This document shows, in pieces, positions 24,973 to 33,422 of a stretch of 64,000 nt of DNA; within the stretch, counting starts at the first letter, position 1; the number at the start of each line of letters is the position of its first letter. The DNA comes from VBDM01 sp035499735 (GTDB lineage: Bacteria > Pseudomonadota > Gammaproteobacteria > Burkholderiales > SG8-39): contig DATJYC010000022.1 of assembly GCA_035499735.1 (NCBI GenBank), forward strand, positions 49,626 through 113,625. The letters are read 5' to 3'. Made by a program: the position numbers and the translations under genes. Below the pieces are notes generated by a model. The model searched no databases and had not been told where the DNA came from. It saw nothing but the letters and a program-made list of their open reading frames with translations.

Positions 24973-25745
24973 GCGCGCTCGAAGGAAGGATCGCCTGGGT
25001 GACGGGAGGCGGAAGCGGCATCGGGCAGGCCTCCGCGGTCGAGCTGGCGAGGGCCGGCGCGGCCGTCGTCGTGTCCGGCCGCCGCGCCGAGGCGCTCGCG
25101 GAGACGAAGCGCCTGATCGAGCGGGCAGGAGGGCGCGCGGACGCGCAGACGGTAGACATCGCCGACCGCGAGGCGGTCGAGCGCGCGGCGCTGGCGATCC
25201 TGTCGCGCCACGGCCGAGTCGACGTCCTCGTCAACAGCGCCGGCGTCAATATCCCCAAGCGCTTCTTCAAGGACCTCGCGGCCTCCGAGTGGGACCGCGT
25301 CGTCGACGCCAACCTGAACGGCGCGCTCTACTGCATCCTTTCGGTGCTGCCGGCGATGCGCGCGCGGCGCGACGGCGTGGTGATCAACATCGGCTCGTGG
25401 TTCGCGCGCTATCAGGGCTATGTCGGCGGCGCGGCGTACAACGCGGCGAAGCAGGCGCTCACCGGGCTCACGCACCAGATCAACATGGAGGAGGGCATGC
25501 ACGGCATCCGCGCCTGCGTCGTTCATCCGGGCGAGACCGTGACGCCGATGCAGCGCGCGCGCCCCAAGCCGCCCTCGCCGGAGGACCAGGCGAGGATGCT
25601 CAAGATGGAGGACCTGGGGCGCGTCGTGCGCTTCGTCGCCGAGTCGCCGCCGCACGTGTGCGTCAACGAGATCGTCGTCACGCCGACGTGGAACCGCCTC
25701 ATCCTAGGCGGCGGCGAGATGATGCTCGCGCCGAAGATCGAGTGA
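24969..25745 (+). CDS. Short-chain dehydrogenase/reductase (SDR)
   Basis: 258-residue classical SDR. The cofactor motif is TGGGSGIGQ, with NSAGV, a Ser in NIGSWFARYQG and the catalytic YNAAK. The start is a GTG overlapping the M48 stop by 4 bases. The C-terminus VCVNEIVVTPTWNRLILGGGEMM is typical of NADP-dependent oxidoreductases. The substrate is unknown; it is probably not functionally linked to the protease. Confidence 0.88.
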   Translation: MSALEGRIAWVTGGGSGIGQASAVELARAGAAVVVSGRRAEALAETKRLIERAGGRADAQTVDIADREAVERAALAILSRHGRVDVLVNSAGVNIPKRFFKDLAASEWDRVVDANLNGALYCILSVLPAMRARRDGVVINIGSWFARYQGYVGGAAYNAAKQALTGLTHQINMEEGMHGIRACVVHPGETVTPMQRARPKPPSPEDQARMLKMEDLGRVVRFVAESPPHVCVNEIVVTPTWNRLILGGGEMMLAPKIE

Positions 25746-25776
25746 CGGAGTTCGAGGCCCCGCGCTGGAGGTGCTC

Positions 25777-26151
25777 ATGAACAAGGAACCGGCGGGCGCG
25801 TTGCGTTTCATCCTCGCAGGCGCCGGGCTCGGGCTCGCGGTCCCGCTGGTGCTGCGGCTCGTCTCCGCCGCGCTGGACATTTCTCCGAACGCGCCGGTCG
25901 GAGTGCTCACCGCGTTCGACTACCTCCAGCTGATGCTCTGGCCCACGCCGCTGCTGCTCGTGCCCATCGAGGAGCCGGGCGCGCCCGACCTGAGCTCGTG
26001 GGGCTCGTTCGCGATCGCTGCGCTCGCCAACATCACCGTCTACGCACTGCTTGCCGGGCTGGTCTGGCTAGGCCTCGCGCGCTGGCGCTGGGTGCTGGCG
26101 GTTCCCGCGCTGCTCGTCGCCGGCGCGTGGTATATCGTGTGGCGCGGCTAG
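25777..26151 (+). CDS. Small membrane protein
   Basis: 124 residues with three or four membrane segments (RFILAGAGLGLAVPLVLRLV, FDYLQLMLWPTPLLLV, FAIAALANITVYALLAGLVWLG, WVLAVPALLVAGAWYIVW). No family is recognised. The ATG at 25777 is taken because GGAGGTG lies 8 bases upstream; a GTG two codons earlier is part of this ribosome site. The stop overlaps the next start by 1 base. Confidence 0.6.
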   Translation: MNKEPAGALRFILAGAGLGLAVPLVLRLVSAALDISPNAPVGVLTAFDYLQLMLWPTPLLLVPIEEPGAPDLSSWGSFAIAALANITVYALLAGLVWLGLARWRWVLAVPALLVAGAWYIVWRG

Positions 26152-26546
26152 TGACGATCCGATCACTTCATCTGCTCTTCGGCGCCGGCGGGGTGCTGGT
26201 CTTCCTCGGAACGGGAGGGTACATGGCAACGCACTTTCCGACCGCGTACGAGCACAACGAGGCGGTCCGCTACATGTACCGGGCGAACCATGTCTACGTG
26301 CTGCTCGCGAGCCTGATCAACGTCGCAATCGGAATCTATTGCCGAGGCTCGCGTCCAGGCTGGCGCGGAATCGTAGCGCGGACGGGGTCGGCGCTGGCGC
26401 TCGCGGCGCCGCTGGTGCTGCTCTACGCATTCTTCGCCGAGCCCCCGCACGGCGTTCCGGAGCGCCCGGTGACGCTGATCGGGATCGCGATGCTGCTCGC
26501 GGGAGTTCTGGCACAATGGCCCAACCGAGCACGGGAGCAGCAATGA
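26151..26546 (+). CDS. Small membrane protein, four helices
   Basis: 131 residues starting at a GTG that overlaps the previous stop. There are four hydrophobic segments: LHLLFGAGGVLVFLGTGGYMA, HVYVLLASLINVAIGIY, SALALAAPLVLLYAFF and LIGIAMLLAGVLA. The conserved-looking loop NEAVRYMYRANH is polar and Arg-rich. The function is unknown. It ends overlapping the MBL gene (ATGA). Confidence 0.6.
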   Translation: MTIRSLHLLFGAGGVLVFLGTGGYMATHFPTAYEHNEAVRYMYRANHVYVLLASLINVAIGIYCRGSRPGWRGIVARTGSALALAAPLVLLYAFFAEPPHGVPERPVTLIGIAMLLAGVLAQWPNRAREQQ

Positions 26547-27499
26547 AGCGACTGGTCTATTGCGCCTTGCTTGCCTGCTTCGCCGCGGTGTGCGCGCCCG
26601 TCCACGCACAGTTCGATTTCAAGGTCACCCTGCTCGGCACGGCCTCGCCGACGCCCAGGCCCGACCGATTCGGGCCGAGCACGCTGGTGGAGGCCGGGGA
26701 CCAGAAGCTGCTGTTCGACGCCGGGCGCGGCGTGCCCATCCGCCTGCGGCAGATCGGCGTGCCGATCGGGCGGATCGACGTTCTCTTCATCACCCACTAC
26801 CACTCGGATCACGTCTCGGGCATTCCCGACGTGTGGCTCACCGGCTGGCTTGCGCCGCCGTTCGGACGGCGGACCGCTCCGTTCCGCGTCATCGGGCCGA
26901 CCGGCGCGAAGGCGATGATGGCCGGCCTCGAGAGCGCGTATGCGCTCGACATCAAGATTCGCCTCGAGGACGAGAAGCTCCCGCCCGAAGGCATTGCGGT
27001 CGCGGCGGAGGAGTTCGACAAGGACGGTGTCGTCTACGAGAAGAACGGCGTGAAGGTCATCGCCTTCGCGGTCGAGCACGGCGCGGCGATCAAGCCGGCG
27101 GTCGGCTACCGCGTCGAGTACAAGGGGCGCTCGGTCACGCTCTCGGGCGACACGCGCTACGACGAGAACGTCGTCAGGCACGCGACGGGAACAGACCTGC
27201 TCATCCACGAGGTGGCGGCCGCGCTGCCGGCGCTGCTCGCGGCGAGCGTGCCCATGCAGCGCATCATCGCGCACCACACGACGCCGCTCGAGGCGGGGGC
27301 GGTCTTCACGCGGACCAAGCCGAAGCTCGCCGTGTACTCGCACATCGTCCTTCTTTCGAGCGAGAAGATCGCCGAGCCGACGCTGGACGACGTGGTCGCC
27401 GAGACGCGGCAGACCTACAAAGGACCGCTGGTCCTCGGAGAGGACTTGATGGCGTTCGAGATCGCCGACGACGTCAGGGTCCGGCCGTACAAAAAATAG
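26543..27499 (+). CDS. Exported MBL-fold metallo-hydrolase
   Basis: 318-residue metallo-beta-lactamase-fold hydrolase with a signal peptide (LLACFAAVCAPVHAQ). The zinc motif HYHSDH is followed by EHGAAIKPAVGYRVEY, SGDTRYDENVV and AHHTTPLEAG, matching the RNase Z/arylsulfatase-type (AtsA-like) subgroup. It acts in the periplasm. The gene lies 11 bases before a Bug gene, so the pair may handle uptake and hydrolysis of one ester or sulfate compound (inference). Confidence 0.85.
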   Translation: MKRLVYCALLACFAAVCAPVHAQFDFKVTLLGTASPTPRPDRFGPSTLVEAGDQKLLFDAGRGVPIRLRQIGVPIGRIDVLFITHYHSDHVSGIPDVWLTGWLAPPFGRRTAPFRVIGPTGAKAMMAGLESAYALDIKIRLEDEKLPPEGIAVAAEEFDKDGVVYEKNGVKVIAFAVEHGAAIKPAVGYRVEYKGRSVTLSGDTRYDENVVRHATGTDLLIHEVAAALPALLAASVPMQRIIAHHTTPLEAGAVFTRTKPKLAVYSHIVLLSSEKIAEPTLDDVVAETRQTYKGPLVLGEDLMAFEIADDVRVRPYKK

Positions 27500-27510
27500 G
27501 GGAGAGAATC

Positions 27511-28482
27511 ATCAACGCATTCCGCGCTGCATTCGCCCTCGCGTTCCTGGGGCAGGTCATCGCCGCCCAGGCGCAGGGCTTTCCGACCCACGCGGTCACG
27601 CTGGTCGTGCCTTTCTCCGCGGGCGGGCCCACCGACACCATTGCGCGCATTCTTTCGGTGCGCATGTCGGCCGCACTCGGCCAGACGGTCGTCGTCGAGA
27701 ACACAACGGGCGCCGGCGGCAGCATCGCGGTGGGGAAGGTGGCGCGCGCGGCGCCCGACGGCTACACGCTCGGCATCGGGCACATCGGCACGCACGTGAT
27801 CAACGGCGCGATCTACCAGCTTCCCTACGACCTGCTGAAGGACCTCGCGCCGGTCGCGCTGGTCGCGAGCAACCCGCAGATCCTGGTATCCAAGAACGCG
27901 GTGACCGCGAAGGACCTGAAGGAGCTGCTCGCGTGGGTGAAGGCGAACCAGGAGAAGATCTCGTGCAGTTCGGGCGGAGCCGGCACGCCCTCGCACATCA
28001 GCGGCGTCTATTTCCAGAAGGTCACGGGCACGCAGATCCAGATCGTCCACTATCGCGGCTCCGCCCCGGCGCTGCAGGACATCATGGCGGGCAATATCGA
28101 CATGATGTTCGACCAGGCCGCGAGCTCGCTTCCGCTGATCCGCGGAGGGAAGATCCGGGCGTACGCGGTGACCGCGAAGACGCGCCTGGAGGCGCAGCCC
28201 GACATCCCCACCGTCGACGAAGCGGGGCTGCCCGGCTTCTACATGGCGGTGTGGCACGGGATCTGGGCCCCCGCCGGCACGCCGAAGGCGGTAGTCGACA
28301 GGCTGAACGACGCAATCGTCCAGACGCTCGCCGACCCGGCGACGCGCAAGCGCCTCGCCGATCTCGGCCAGGAAATTCCGCCGCGCGACCAGCAGACGCC
28401 GGCGGCGCTCGGCGCGCACCACAAGGCCGAGATCGAAAAGTGGTGGCCGGTGATCAAGGCGGCGGGAATCAAGGCGGACTAG
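27511..28482 (+). CDS. Bug/TctC-family substrate-binding protein, apparent ATC start
   Basis: 323 codons of a complete Bug protein with the signal peptide NAFRAAFALAFLGQVIAAQA, the motifs VTLVVPFSAGGPTDTIAR, GAGGSIAVGKVARAAPDGYT, YDLLKDLAPVALV and AGTPKAVVDRLNDAIV. No ATG, GTG or TTG precedes the signal peptide in this frame. ATC at 27511 lies 4 bases after the GGGGAGAG ribosome site, exactly where ATG is expected. Either AUC is used at low efficiency, or the gene is silenced, or the base is a sequencing error. The next in-frame GTG would remove the signal peptide. Confidence 0.75.
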   Translation: MNAFRAAFALAFLGQVIAAQAQGFPTHAVTLVVPFSAGGPTDTIARILSVRMSAALGQTVVVENTTGAGGSIAVGKVARAAPDGYTLGIGHIGTHVINGAIYQLPYDLLKDLAPVALVASNPQILVSKNAVTAKDLKELLAWVKANQEKISCSSGGAGTPSHISGVYFQKVTGTQIQIVHYRGSAPALQDIMAGNIDMMFDQAASSLPLIRGGKIRAYAVTAKTRLEAQPDIPTVDEAGLPGFYMAVWHGIWAPAGTPKAVVDRLNDAIVQTLADPATRKRLADLGQEIPPRDQQTPAALGAHHKAEIEKWWPVIKAAGIKAD

Positions 28483-28483
28483 C

Positions 28484-28918
28484 ATGCCGCCGATCTTGAC
28501 CCTCAGGCAGCGCGCGCGGCAGCTCAAGGCCGAAGTGCTGGCGCTCTTCCTCGCCGCGCGGCACCCGGAGACACCGTGGTATGCGAAGGCGTTCCTGATC
28601 GCGATCGTCGCCTACGCGCTCTCCCCGATCGACCTGATCCCCGATTTCATCCCGGTACTCGGTTTCGTCGACGAGATCGTCCTGCTGCCTTTCGCGATCG
28701 CGCTCGCAGTGAAGATGATCCCGGCCGGCGTGATGGAGGAGTGCCGGGCGCGGGCGCGGGAGGAGCGGCCCGATGTCACGCGGGCCGGCCGCGTCGGAGC
28801 CGCGCTAATCGTGCTGCTGTGGCTCGCCCTGATCGTGCTCGCGGCGATCTGGGCGCGCGACAGCTTCGCGACCATCGCAGTCCGCAGTGTCACAACTCAA
28901 GAAGGGGGAGCGTTATGA
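28484..28918 (+). CDS. DUF1232 (YkvA-like) membrane protein
   Basis: 144 residues. The family signature AKAFLIAIVAYALSPIDLIPDFIPVLGFVDEIVLLPFAIALAVKMIP spans residues about 33-79, giving two hydrophobic segments. A third hydrophobic stretch (ALIVLLWLALIVLAAIWA) lies at the C-terminus. The function is unknown. The gene starts 1 base after the Bug stop and ends overlapping the next start. Confidence 0.85.
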   Translation: MPPILTLRQRARQLKAEVLALFLAARHPETPWYAKAFLIAIVAYALSPIDLIPDFIPVLGFVDEIVLLPFAIALAVKMIPAGVMEECRARAREERPDVTRAGRVGAALIVLLWLALIVLAAIWARDSFATIAVRSVTTQEGGAL

Positions 28919-29295
28919 ACGAGACCGACCGCATCAAGTACCTGCGAATCGCACTGATCGTCTTCGGGCTTATCTTCATGTTCGGGATCTGGCCGCTGTC
29001 GATCGTCTGGCCGTCCGGCTGGTCGTGGGGACAGCCGGAATCGCTGCAGATGATCATCGGGATCTACTTCACGCTGGGCGTGTTCCTGCTGCTCGCGTCC
29101 CGGGATCCGCTCGCGCACCGCAGCCTCATCTGGTTCACGGTGTGGTCGAGCTTGGTTCACGGCGTGATCATGGGAGTGCAGTCGCTCGCGATGAGCCAGC
29201 ATATGGGCCATCTCTGGGGCGACGTGGCCGCGCTGATCGCGGTGGCGGTCGTGCTCGCGGTGCTGACGCCGCGGGCGGCGATGAAGCCGGCTTAG
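28915..29295 (+). CDS. Conserved membrane protein (DUF6632-like)
   Basis: 126 residues with four membrane helices. The features KYLRIALIVFGLIFMFGIWPL, IVWPSGWSWGQPESLQMIIG and FLLLASRDPLAHRSLIWFTVWSSLVHG match the family recalled as DUF6632. The function is unknown. The start overlaps the DUF1232 stop, and GGGGGAG lies upstream. It is followed by a hairpin between convergent genes. Confidence 0.7.
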   Translation: MNETDRIKYLRIALIVFGLIFMFGIWPLSIVWPSGWSWGQPESLQMIIGIYFTLGVFLLLASRDPLAHRSLIWFTVWSSLVHGVIMGVQSLAMSQHMGHLWGDVAALIAVAVVLAVLTPRAAMKPA

Positions 29296-29309
29296 CGGCC
29301 TCGGCGGAA

Positions 29310-29336
29310 GGGGCGCCGCTGCTGCGACGGCGCCCC
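29310..29336. terminator. Hairpin between convergent genes, probable bidirectional terminator
   Basis: Perfect 9-base-pair stem GGGGCGCCG / CGGCGCCCC with a 9-base loop, between stops at 29295 (+) and 29343 (-). There is no T-run on either side, so it may be a processing or rho-assisted site rather than an ideal intrinsic terminator. Confidence 0.55.
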
Positions 29337-29342
29337 ACGCGA

Positions 29343-30317
29343 TCATCTCGACGGGCCCATGGCTAGGTTCCGCATCATGAGCGCGCCCTGAGTCAGCTTC
29401 AGAAGGCTCTCACGATACGAGCGAGCCTTTGCGGCGTCACCCGCCATCATCGCCGCTTTCTCGGCGCCGGCCGTGGCGTTAAGCCGGTTGGGTTCCTTCT
29501 TGAGGGTCGCCTCGAAGGCGGCGAGCGCGTCGGCGTAGGCGCCGTCCTGGAGCAGCATCGCTCCAAGCAGCTCGCGTGCCGGAGCGAGCGGGCCCGGCGT
29601 CACGGTGCCTTTCTCAGTCTTGTCCTCGGCGTCCGCTGCGCGGGTCATGGTCGCGAGCGCCTCGGCGCGCCGGCCCTCCGCGTAGAGCGTCCAGGCGGTG
29701 GCGGCCTCCAATTGGATGTCCACCTGGTTCGCCCAGTACGCATCGTTGGCCTGGCGGAGCTTGTCGCGGAGCTCCGACAGCTTGGCTATCTCCGCCTTCG
29801 CAGATTCCAGACCTCCGCTGCGCGCGGCGCCGAGCGCGCGCGCGAAATGCGTCATCGCTTCCACGTAGGCGAACTTGGTGGGCCGCACCTCAAGTCGCGC
29901 CGCGGCCTTCCAGTCGCCGCGCTCGATCTCGTAGCGCGCGGGGCTCGCGGCGAGGGCGAACGGGCCGGTGTTCCGCTCGGTGTTGAATCCCGTCACGGTC
30001 TTCATCTCCTCGATGATCTCTTTCGCCCTCTCGTATTGCCCGAGCTGAAGATAGGCGTAGACCACGCAATCGGAGGCGTGCAGCTCGTCGTCGGGCTCCT
30101 TCTCGGCCTTGGCGATGCGCGCCGCCTCCGCGTTCGACGCGATCGACTCCTTCCAGTAGCCGGCACCGGTGAGGATGTGCGGAGGCAGGTGCTGCGCGCG
30201 CGGGGCGGCCTCGGCGCCGAGCTGGTCCTTTCCTCCGCGGGTCGCCGCGGAGCCCGAAGCGGCGAGCAGGGCCGCGAGGGCCGCGGCGAGCGTTGAAGCG
30301 AGGGCTGTCCTGGTCAT
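29343..30317 (-). CDS. TPR-type secreted protein lacking the usual N-terminal half
   Basis: 324 residues. A signal-like peptide (LASTLAAALAALLAASGSAA) is directly followed by RAQHLPPHILTGAGYWKESIASNAEAARIAK. This is the central segment of a longer (about 550-residue) family of tetratricopeptide proteins I know from other proteobacteria. TPR-like helical pairs follow (LGQYERAKEIIEEM, AEGRRAEALATM, DGAYADALAAFEATL). The roughly 200 N-terminal residues of the full family seem to be absent. An AGGAGA ribosome site precedes the ATG at 30317. The frame stays open far upstream, but this is a GC effect. It may be a shortened functional protein or a remnant. Confidence 0.7.
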   Translation of the reverse strand: MTRTALASTLAAALAALLAASGSAATRGGKDQLGAEAAPRAQHLPPHILTGAGYWKESIASNAEAARIAKAEKEPDDELHASDCVVYAYLQLGQYERAKEIIEEMKTVTGFNTERNTGPFALAASPARYEIERGDWKAAARLEVRPTKFAYVEAMTHFARALGAARSGGLESAKAEIAKLSELRDKLRQANDAYWANQVDIQLEAATAWTLYAEGRRAEALATMTRAADAEDKTEKGTVTPGPLAPARELLGAMLLQDGAYADALAAFEATLKKEPNRLNATAGAEKAAMMAGDAAKARSYRESLLKLTQGALMMRNLAMGPSR

Positions 30318-30418
30318 CGTCTTCTCCTGGTTGGGTTGAGACGAGGCCAATACTGGGCCCGCGGCGCCGACGCCGGCCCTACGGACTGGCGAAGGTTTGG
30401 CTATGCTTTTCCAACCCC

Positions 30419-30829
30419 CTACGGGCCCGTCTTCCGCTCCTTGTCCGAGAGCAGCTTGAAGGTGCCGATCGCCTTGGCGAGCAGCGCTCCGCCCTCGTCG
30501 CGCGCCTCGGCCTCGCAGAACGCGGTCGACCTGCCGCCGTGGAGCACGCGCCCCTCGGCGGTGACCTTGTCGCCGAAGCTGCCCTTCATGAAGCCGACGC
30601 TCATGTCGATGGTGAGCACGCCGCCCGCGACGCCGTAGTGCCCGCGCACCGCCCAGCTCATCACCAGGTCGAGCATGGTCATGATGACCCCGCCGTGGGT
30701 GGCGCCCCAGCTGTTGAGCAGCTCCGGCCGCCTCTTCAGCGACACGACCGCATGCTCCTTGGTCGACTCGAGGAGCTGCACGCCGAGGTGCTCGGTGAAG
30801 GGGATGCGGATCGCGCCCGAGCCTTCCAT
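30419..30829 (-). CDS. PaaI-family hotdog thioesterase
   Basis: 136-residue hotdog thioesterase. The signature WGATHGGVIMTMLDLVMSWAV, the acid in the conserved helix, and SVGFMKGSFGDKVTAEGRVLHGGRSTAFCEAEARDE match the PaaI/YigI group. It probably hydrolyses a CoA thioester to relieve CoA blockage. The gene is 9 bases downstream of an SDR gene on the same strand, and both are divergent from an acyl-CoA ligase. Confidence 0.88.
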   Translation of the reverse strand: MEGSGAIRIPFTEHLGVQLLESTKEHAVVSLKRRPELLNSWGATHGGVIMTMLDLVMSWAVRGHYGVAGGVLTIDMSVGFMKGSFGDKVTAEGRVLHGGRSTAFCEAEARDEGGALLAKAIGTFKLLSDKERKTGP

Positions 30830-30838
30830 GGTCCCGGC

Positions 30839-31615
30839 CTAGGCGGCGCTCGCGCCGCCGTCGACGGCGATGATCTGCCCGGTGATGTGCCGCGCAGCGT
30901 CCGACGCGAGCAGCGCGACAATCCCCTTGAGGTCCTCCTCGTTGCCGAGGCGGTGCAGCGGCGATGCTGCGACGACCTGCTCGCCGATCCTCTGCAGCGC
31001 CACCTGGCTCATCTTCGAAGGGAAAAAGCCCGGGGCGATCGCGTTCACGGTGATGCCGTGCTCGCCCCATTCGGAAGCGAGCGCGCGCGTGAAGTTCACG
31101 AGGCCCCCCTTGGTCGTGTTGTAGGCGAGCGTCTTCAGCATGCCCACCGGGTTGCCGCGCAGCCCCGCGATCGAGGCGACGTTGACGATCCTGCCGTAGC
31201 GGTTGGGGATCATCGAACGCTTGCCGACGGCCTGGGTGACGAGAAAGGTGCCGGTGAGGTTGAGGTTCACGACCTTCTGCCAGGCTTCCAGCGGATGGTC
31301 CTCGGCCGGAGCGCCCCAGGAGGCGCCCGCGTTGTTGATCAGGATGTCGACCCTTCCGTAGCGCCCGAGGAGCTTGCCGACCATCGGCGCGATCGTCTCC
31401 GGCTGCGACAGGTCGCAGGGCAGGGCGAACGCCTCGACGTTCTGGCGCGACAGGTGCTCGCGCGCCTGGTCGAGCTCCTCGGCCTTGCGGGCGGTGAGCG
31501 CGAGCGTCGCGCCCATCTCGCCCAAGGCTTCCGCGATCTGCAGCCCCAAGCCTCGCGATCCGCCGGTGACGAGCGCGATTTTTCCGGTGAGGTCGAGGAG
31601 TTTCTTGACGCTCAT
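30839..31615 (-). CDS. Short-chain dehydrogenase/reductase (SDR)
   Basis: 258-residue classical SDR with TGGSRGLGLQ, NNAGASWG, a Ser in VNVASIAGLRG and YNTTKGG. It resembles gluconate 5-dehydrogenase or beta-ketoacyl reductase types. The C-terminus TGQIIAVDGGASA is standard. The ATG at 31615 was chosen because it lies 9 residues before the Rossmann strand. It forms an operon with the PaaI thioesterase. With the divergent CoA ligase it may form an acyl-CoA conversion route. Confidence 0.88.
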   Translation of the reverse strand: MSVKKLLDLTGKIALVTGGSRGLGLQIAEALGEMGATLALTARKAEELDQAREHLSRQNVEAFALPCDLSQPETIAPMVGKLLGRYGRVDILINNAGASWGAPAEDHPLEAWQKVVNLNLTGTFLVTQAVGKRSMIPNRYGRIVNVASIAGLRGNPVGMLKTLAYNTTKGGLVNFTRALASEWGEHGITVNAIAPGFFPSKMSQVALQRIGEQVVAASPLHRLGNEEDLKGIVALLASDAARHITGQIIAVDGGASAA

Positions 31616-31697
31616 GGCTGGAGCGGATTGTAGATTGACACGGGATTTCGCGCAGGTTAATTTTCTCCGACGCCAAGGCGCCCGGAGGAGGGAAAGC

Positions 31698-33320
31698 ATG
31701 CGCGGCCAGATGATGGACATGCCACTGCTCGTGTCGTCGCTGATCGCGCACGCCGATCAGAACCACGGCGACGTCGAGATCGTCTCGCGCAGCGTCGAAG
31801 GACCCATCCATCGCACCACCTACTCGCAGGCGCACGCGCGCGCGAAGCGCCTGGCTCAGGCGCTTCGCCGCCTCGGCGTGAAGGAGAGCGACCGTGTCGG
31901 CACGCTCGCCTGGAACGGCTACCGCCACTTCGAGATCTACTACGGCGTCTCGGGCATGGGCGCGGTGATGCACACGATCAACCCGCGGCTCTTCCCCGAT
32001 CAGCTCGGCTACATCGTCAACGACGCCGGGGACAGGTACGTCTTCTTCGACGTCAACCTCGCGCCGCTCGCCGAGAAGCTCGCGCCGGCGTGCAAGGGCG
32101 TGAAGGGCTGGGTGGCGATGTGCGACCGCGCGCACCTGCCGAGGATCGGCGTCTCGAACCTGCTGTGCTACGAGGAGCTGCTCGAGCGCGAGGACGGCGA
32201 CTACGCCTGGCCGGTGTTCGACGAATGGACGGCGGCCGGCCTGTGCTACACCTCGGGGACGACCGGCCATCCCAAGGGCGTGCTCTACTCCAACCGCTCG
32301 CACGTGCTGCACGCGTACGCGGCGTCGCTCCCGGACATCTTCGACTGCTCGGCGCGCTCGGTGATCCTGCCGGTCGTGCCGATGTTCCACGTCAACGCCT
32401 GGGGCATTCCGTATTTCGCTCCGATGAACGGCGCGAAGCTCGTCTTCCCCGGCGCGGCGCTCGACGGCAAGAGCCTCTACGAGCTGTTCGAAGCCGAGGG
32501 CGTGACCCAGACCGCAGGCGTGCCGACGGTGTGGCTCGCGCTGCTCGCGCACATGAAGCAGAACGATCTCAAGTTCTCCTCGCTCAAGGCGGTCGTCGTC
32601 GGAGGCTCGGCCTGCCCGCCCGCGATGATCGACACCTTCCGCGAGTACGGCGTCGAGTGCCGCCACGCCTGGGGCATGACGGAGATGAGCCCGCTCGGCA
32701 GCATGTGCACGCTGAAGACCAAGCACCTGGGCCTTCCGCGCGAGAAGCAGAGGGAGCTGCAGCTCAAGCAGGGGCGCACGGTCTACGGCGTGCAGATGAA
32801 GATCGTCGACGGCGAGGGGAAGGAGCTGCCGCGCGACGGCAAGGCATTCGGCGACCTGCTCGTGCGCGGGCCGACAATCCTCTCCGAGTACTTCAAGGGT
32901 GAAGGCGGCAACCCGCTCAGGGACGGCTGGTTCCCCACGGGCGACGTCGCCACCATCGACCCCGACGGCTTCATGCAGATCACCGATCGCTCCAAGGACG
33001 TGATCAAGTCGGGCGGCGAATGGATCAGCTCGATCGAGCTCGAGAACATCGCGGTCGCGCACCCGGCGATCGCAGAGGCCGCGGTGATCGGCGTGCGCCA
33101 CCCGAAGTGGGACGAGCGCCCGCTGGTGGTGGCCGTGAAGAAGCCCGGGGCGGAAGTGACGCGCGAGCAGCTGCTCGAGTTCTACAAGGGCAAGGTCGCG
33201 AAGTGGTGGATGCCCGACGACGTCGCCTTCGTCGACCAGCTGCCGCATACCGCGACGGGGAAGCTCTTGAAGACGAAGCTGAGGCAGGATTTCAAGGAGT
33301 ACAAGCTGCCCGGCGCTTGA
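31698..33320 (+). CDS. Fatty-acid/aryl-CoA ligase (ANL superfamily)
   Basis: 540-residue AMP-forming acyl-CoA synthetase. Core motifs are LCYTSGTTGHPKGVLYSNRS (P-loop), HAWGMTEMSP, GWFPTGDVATIDPDGFMQITDRSKDVIKSGGEWIS and catalytic Lys in the C-terminal PHTATGKLLKTKLR. It activates a carboxylic acid by adenylation and thioesterification. Its sequence is of the medium/long-chain AlkK-like group, but the substrate is unproven. GGAGGAGGG precedes the ATG. It sits 102 bases before an ABC importer operon, so the transported acid is a candidate substrate. Confidence 0.92.
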   Translation: MRGQMMDMPLLVSSLIAHADQNHGDVEIVSRSVEGPIHRTTYSQAHARAKRLAQALRRLGVKESDRVGTLAWNGYRHFEIYYGVSGMGAVMHTINPRLFPDQLGYIVNDAGDRYVFFDVNLAPLAEKLAPACKGVKGWVAMCDRAHLPRIGVSNLLCYEELLEREDGDYAWPVFDEWTAAGLCYTSGTTGHPKGVLYSNRSHVLHAYAASLPDIFDCSARSVILPVVPMFHVNAWGIPYFAPMNGAKLVFPGAALDGKSLYELFEAEGVTQTAGVPTVWLALLAHMKQNDLKFSSLKAVVVGGSACPPAMIDTFREYGVECRHAWGMTEMSPLGSMCTLKTKHLGLPREKQRELQLKQGRTVYGVQMKIVDGEGKELPRDGKAFGDLLVRGPTILSEYFKGEGGNPLRDGWFPTGDVATIDPDGFMQITDRSKDVIKSGGEWISSIELENIAVAHPAIAEAAVIGVRHPKWDERPLVVAVKKPGAEVTREQLLEFYKGKVAKWWMPDDVAFVDQLPHTATGKLLKTKLRQDFKEYKLPGA

Positions 33321-33422
33321 CCGCCCTCACGGTCCTGCTGCACACTGGCCTCGAACAAACCGACGCCGCCGCCGAGGAGCGAGCGGCGCTGAAGGACACG
33401 CCAAACCACCGAGGAGAATCCA

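Noticed and set aside
29343..33248. Open frame of about 1300 codons on the minus strand
   Set aside because: It covers the TPR gene in frame but runs antisense through the acyl-CoA ligase and out of frame through the SDR and thioesterase. It is an effect of high GC; only 29343-30317 looks like protein.
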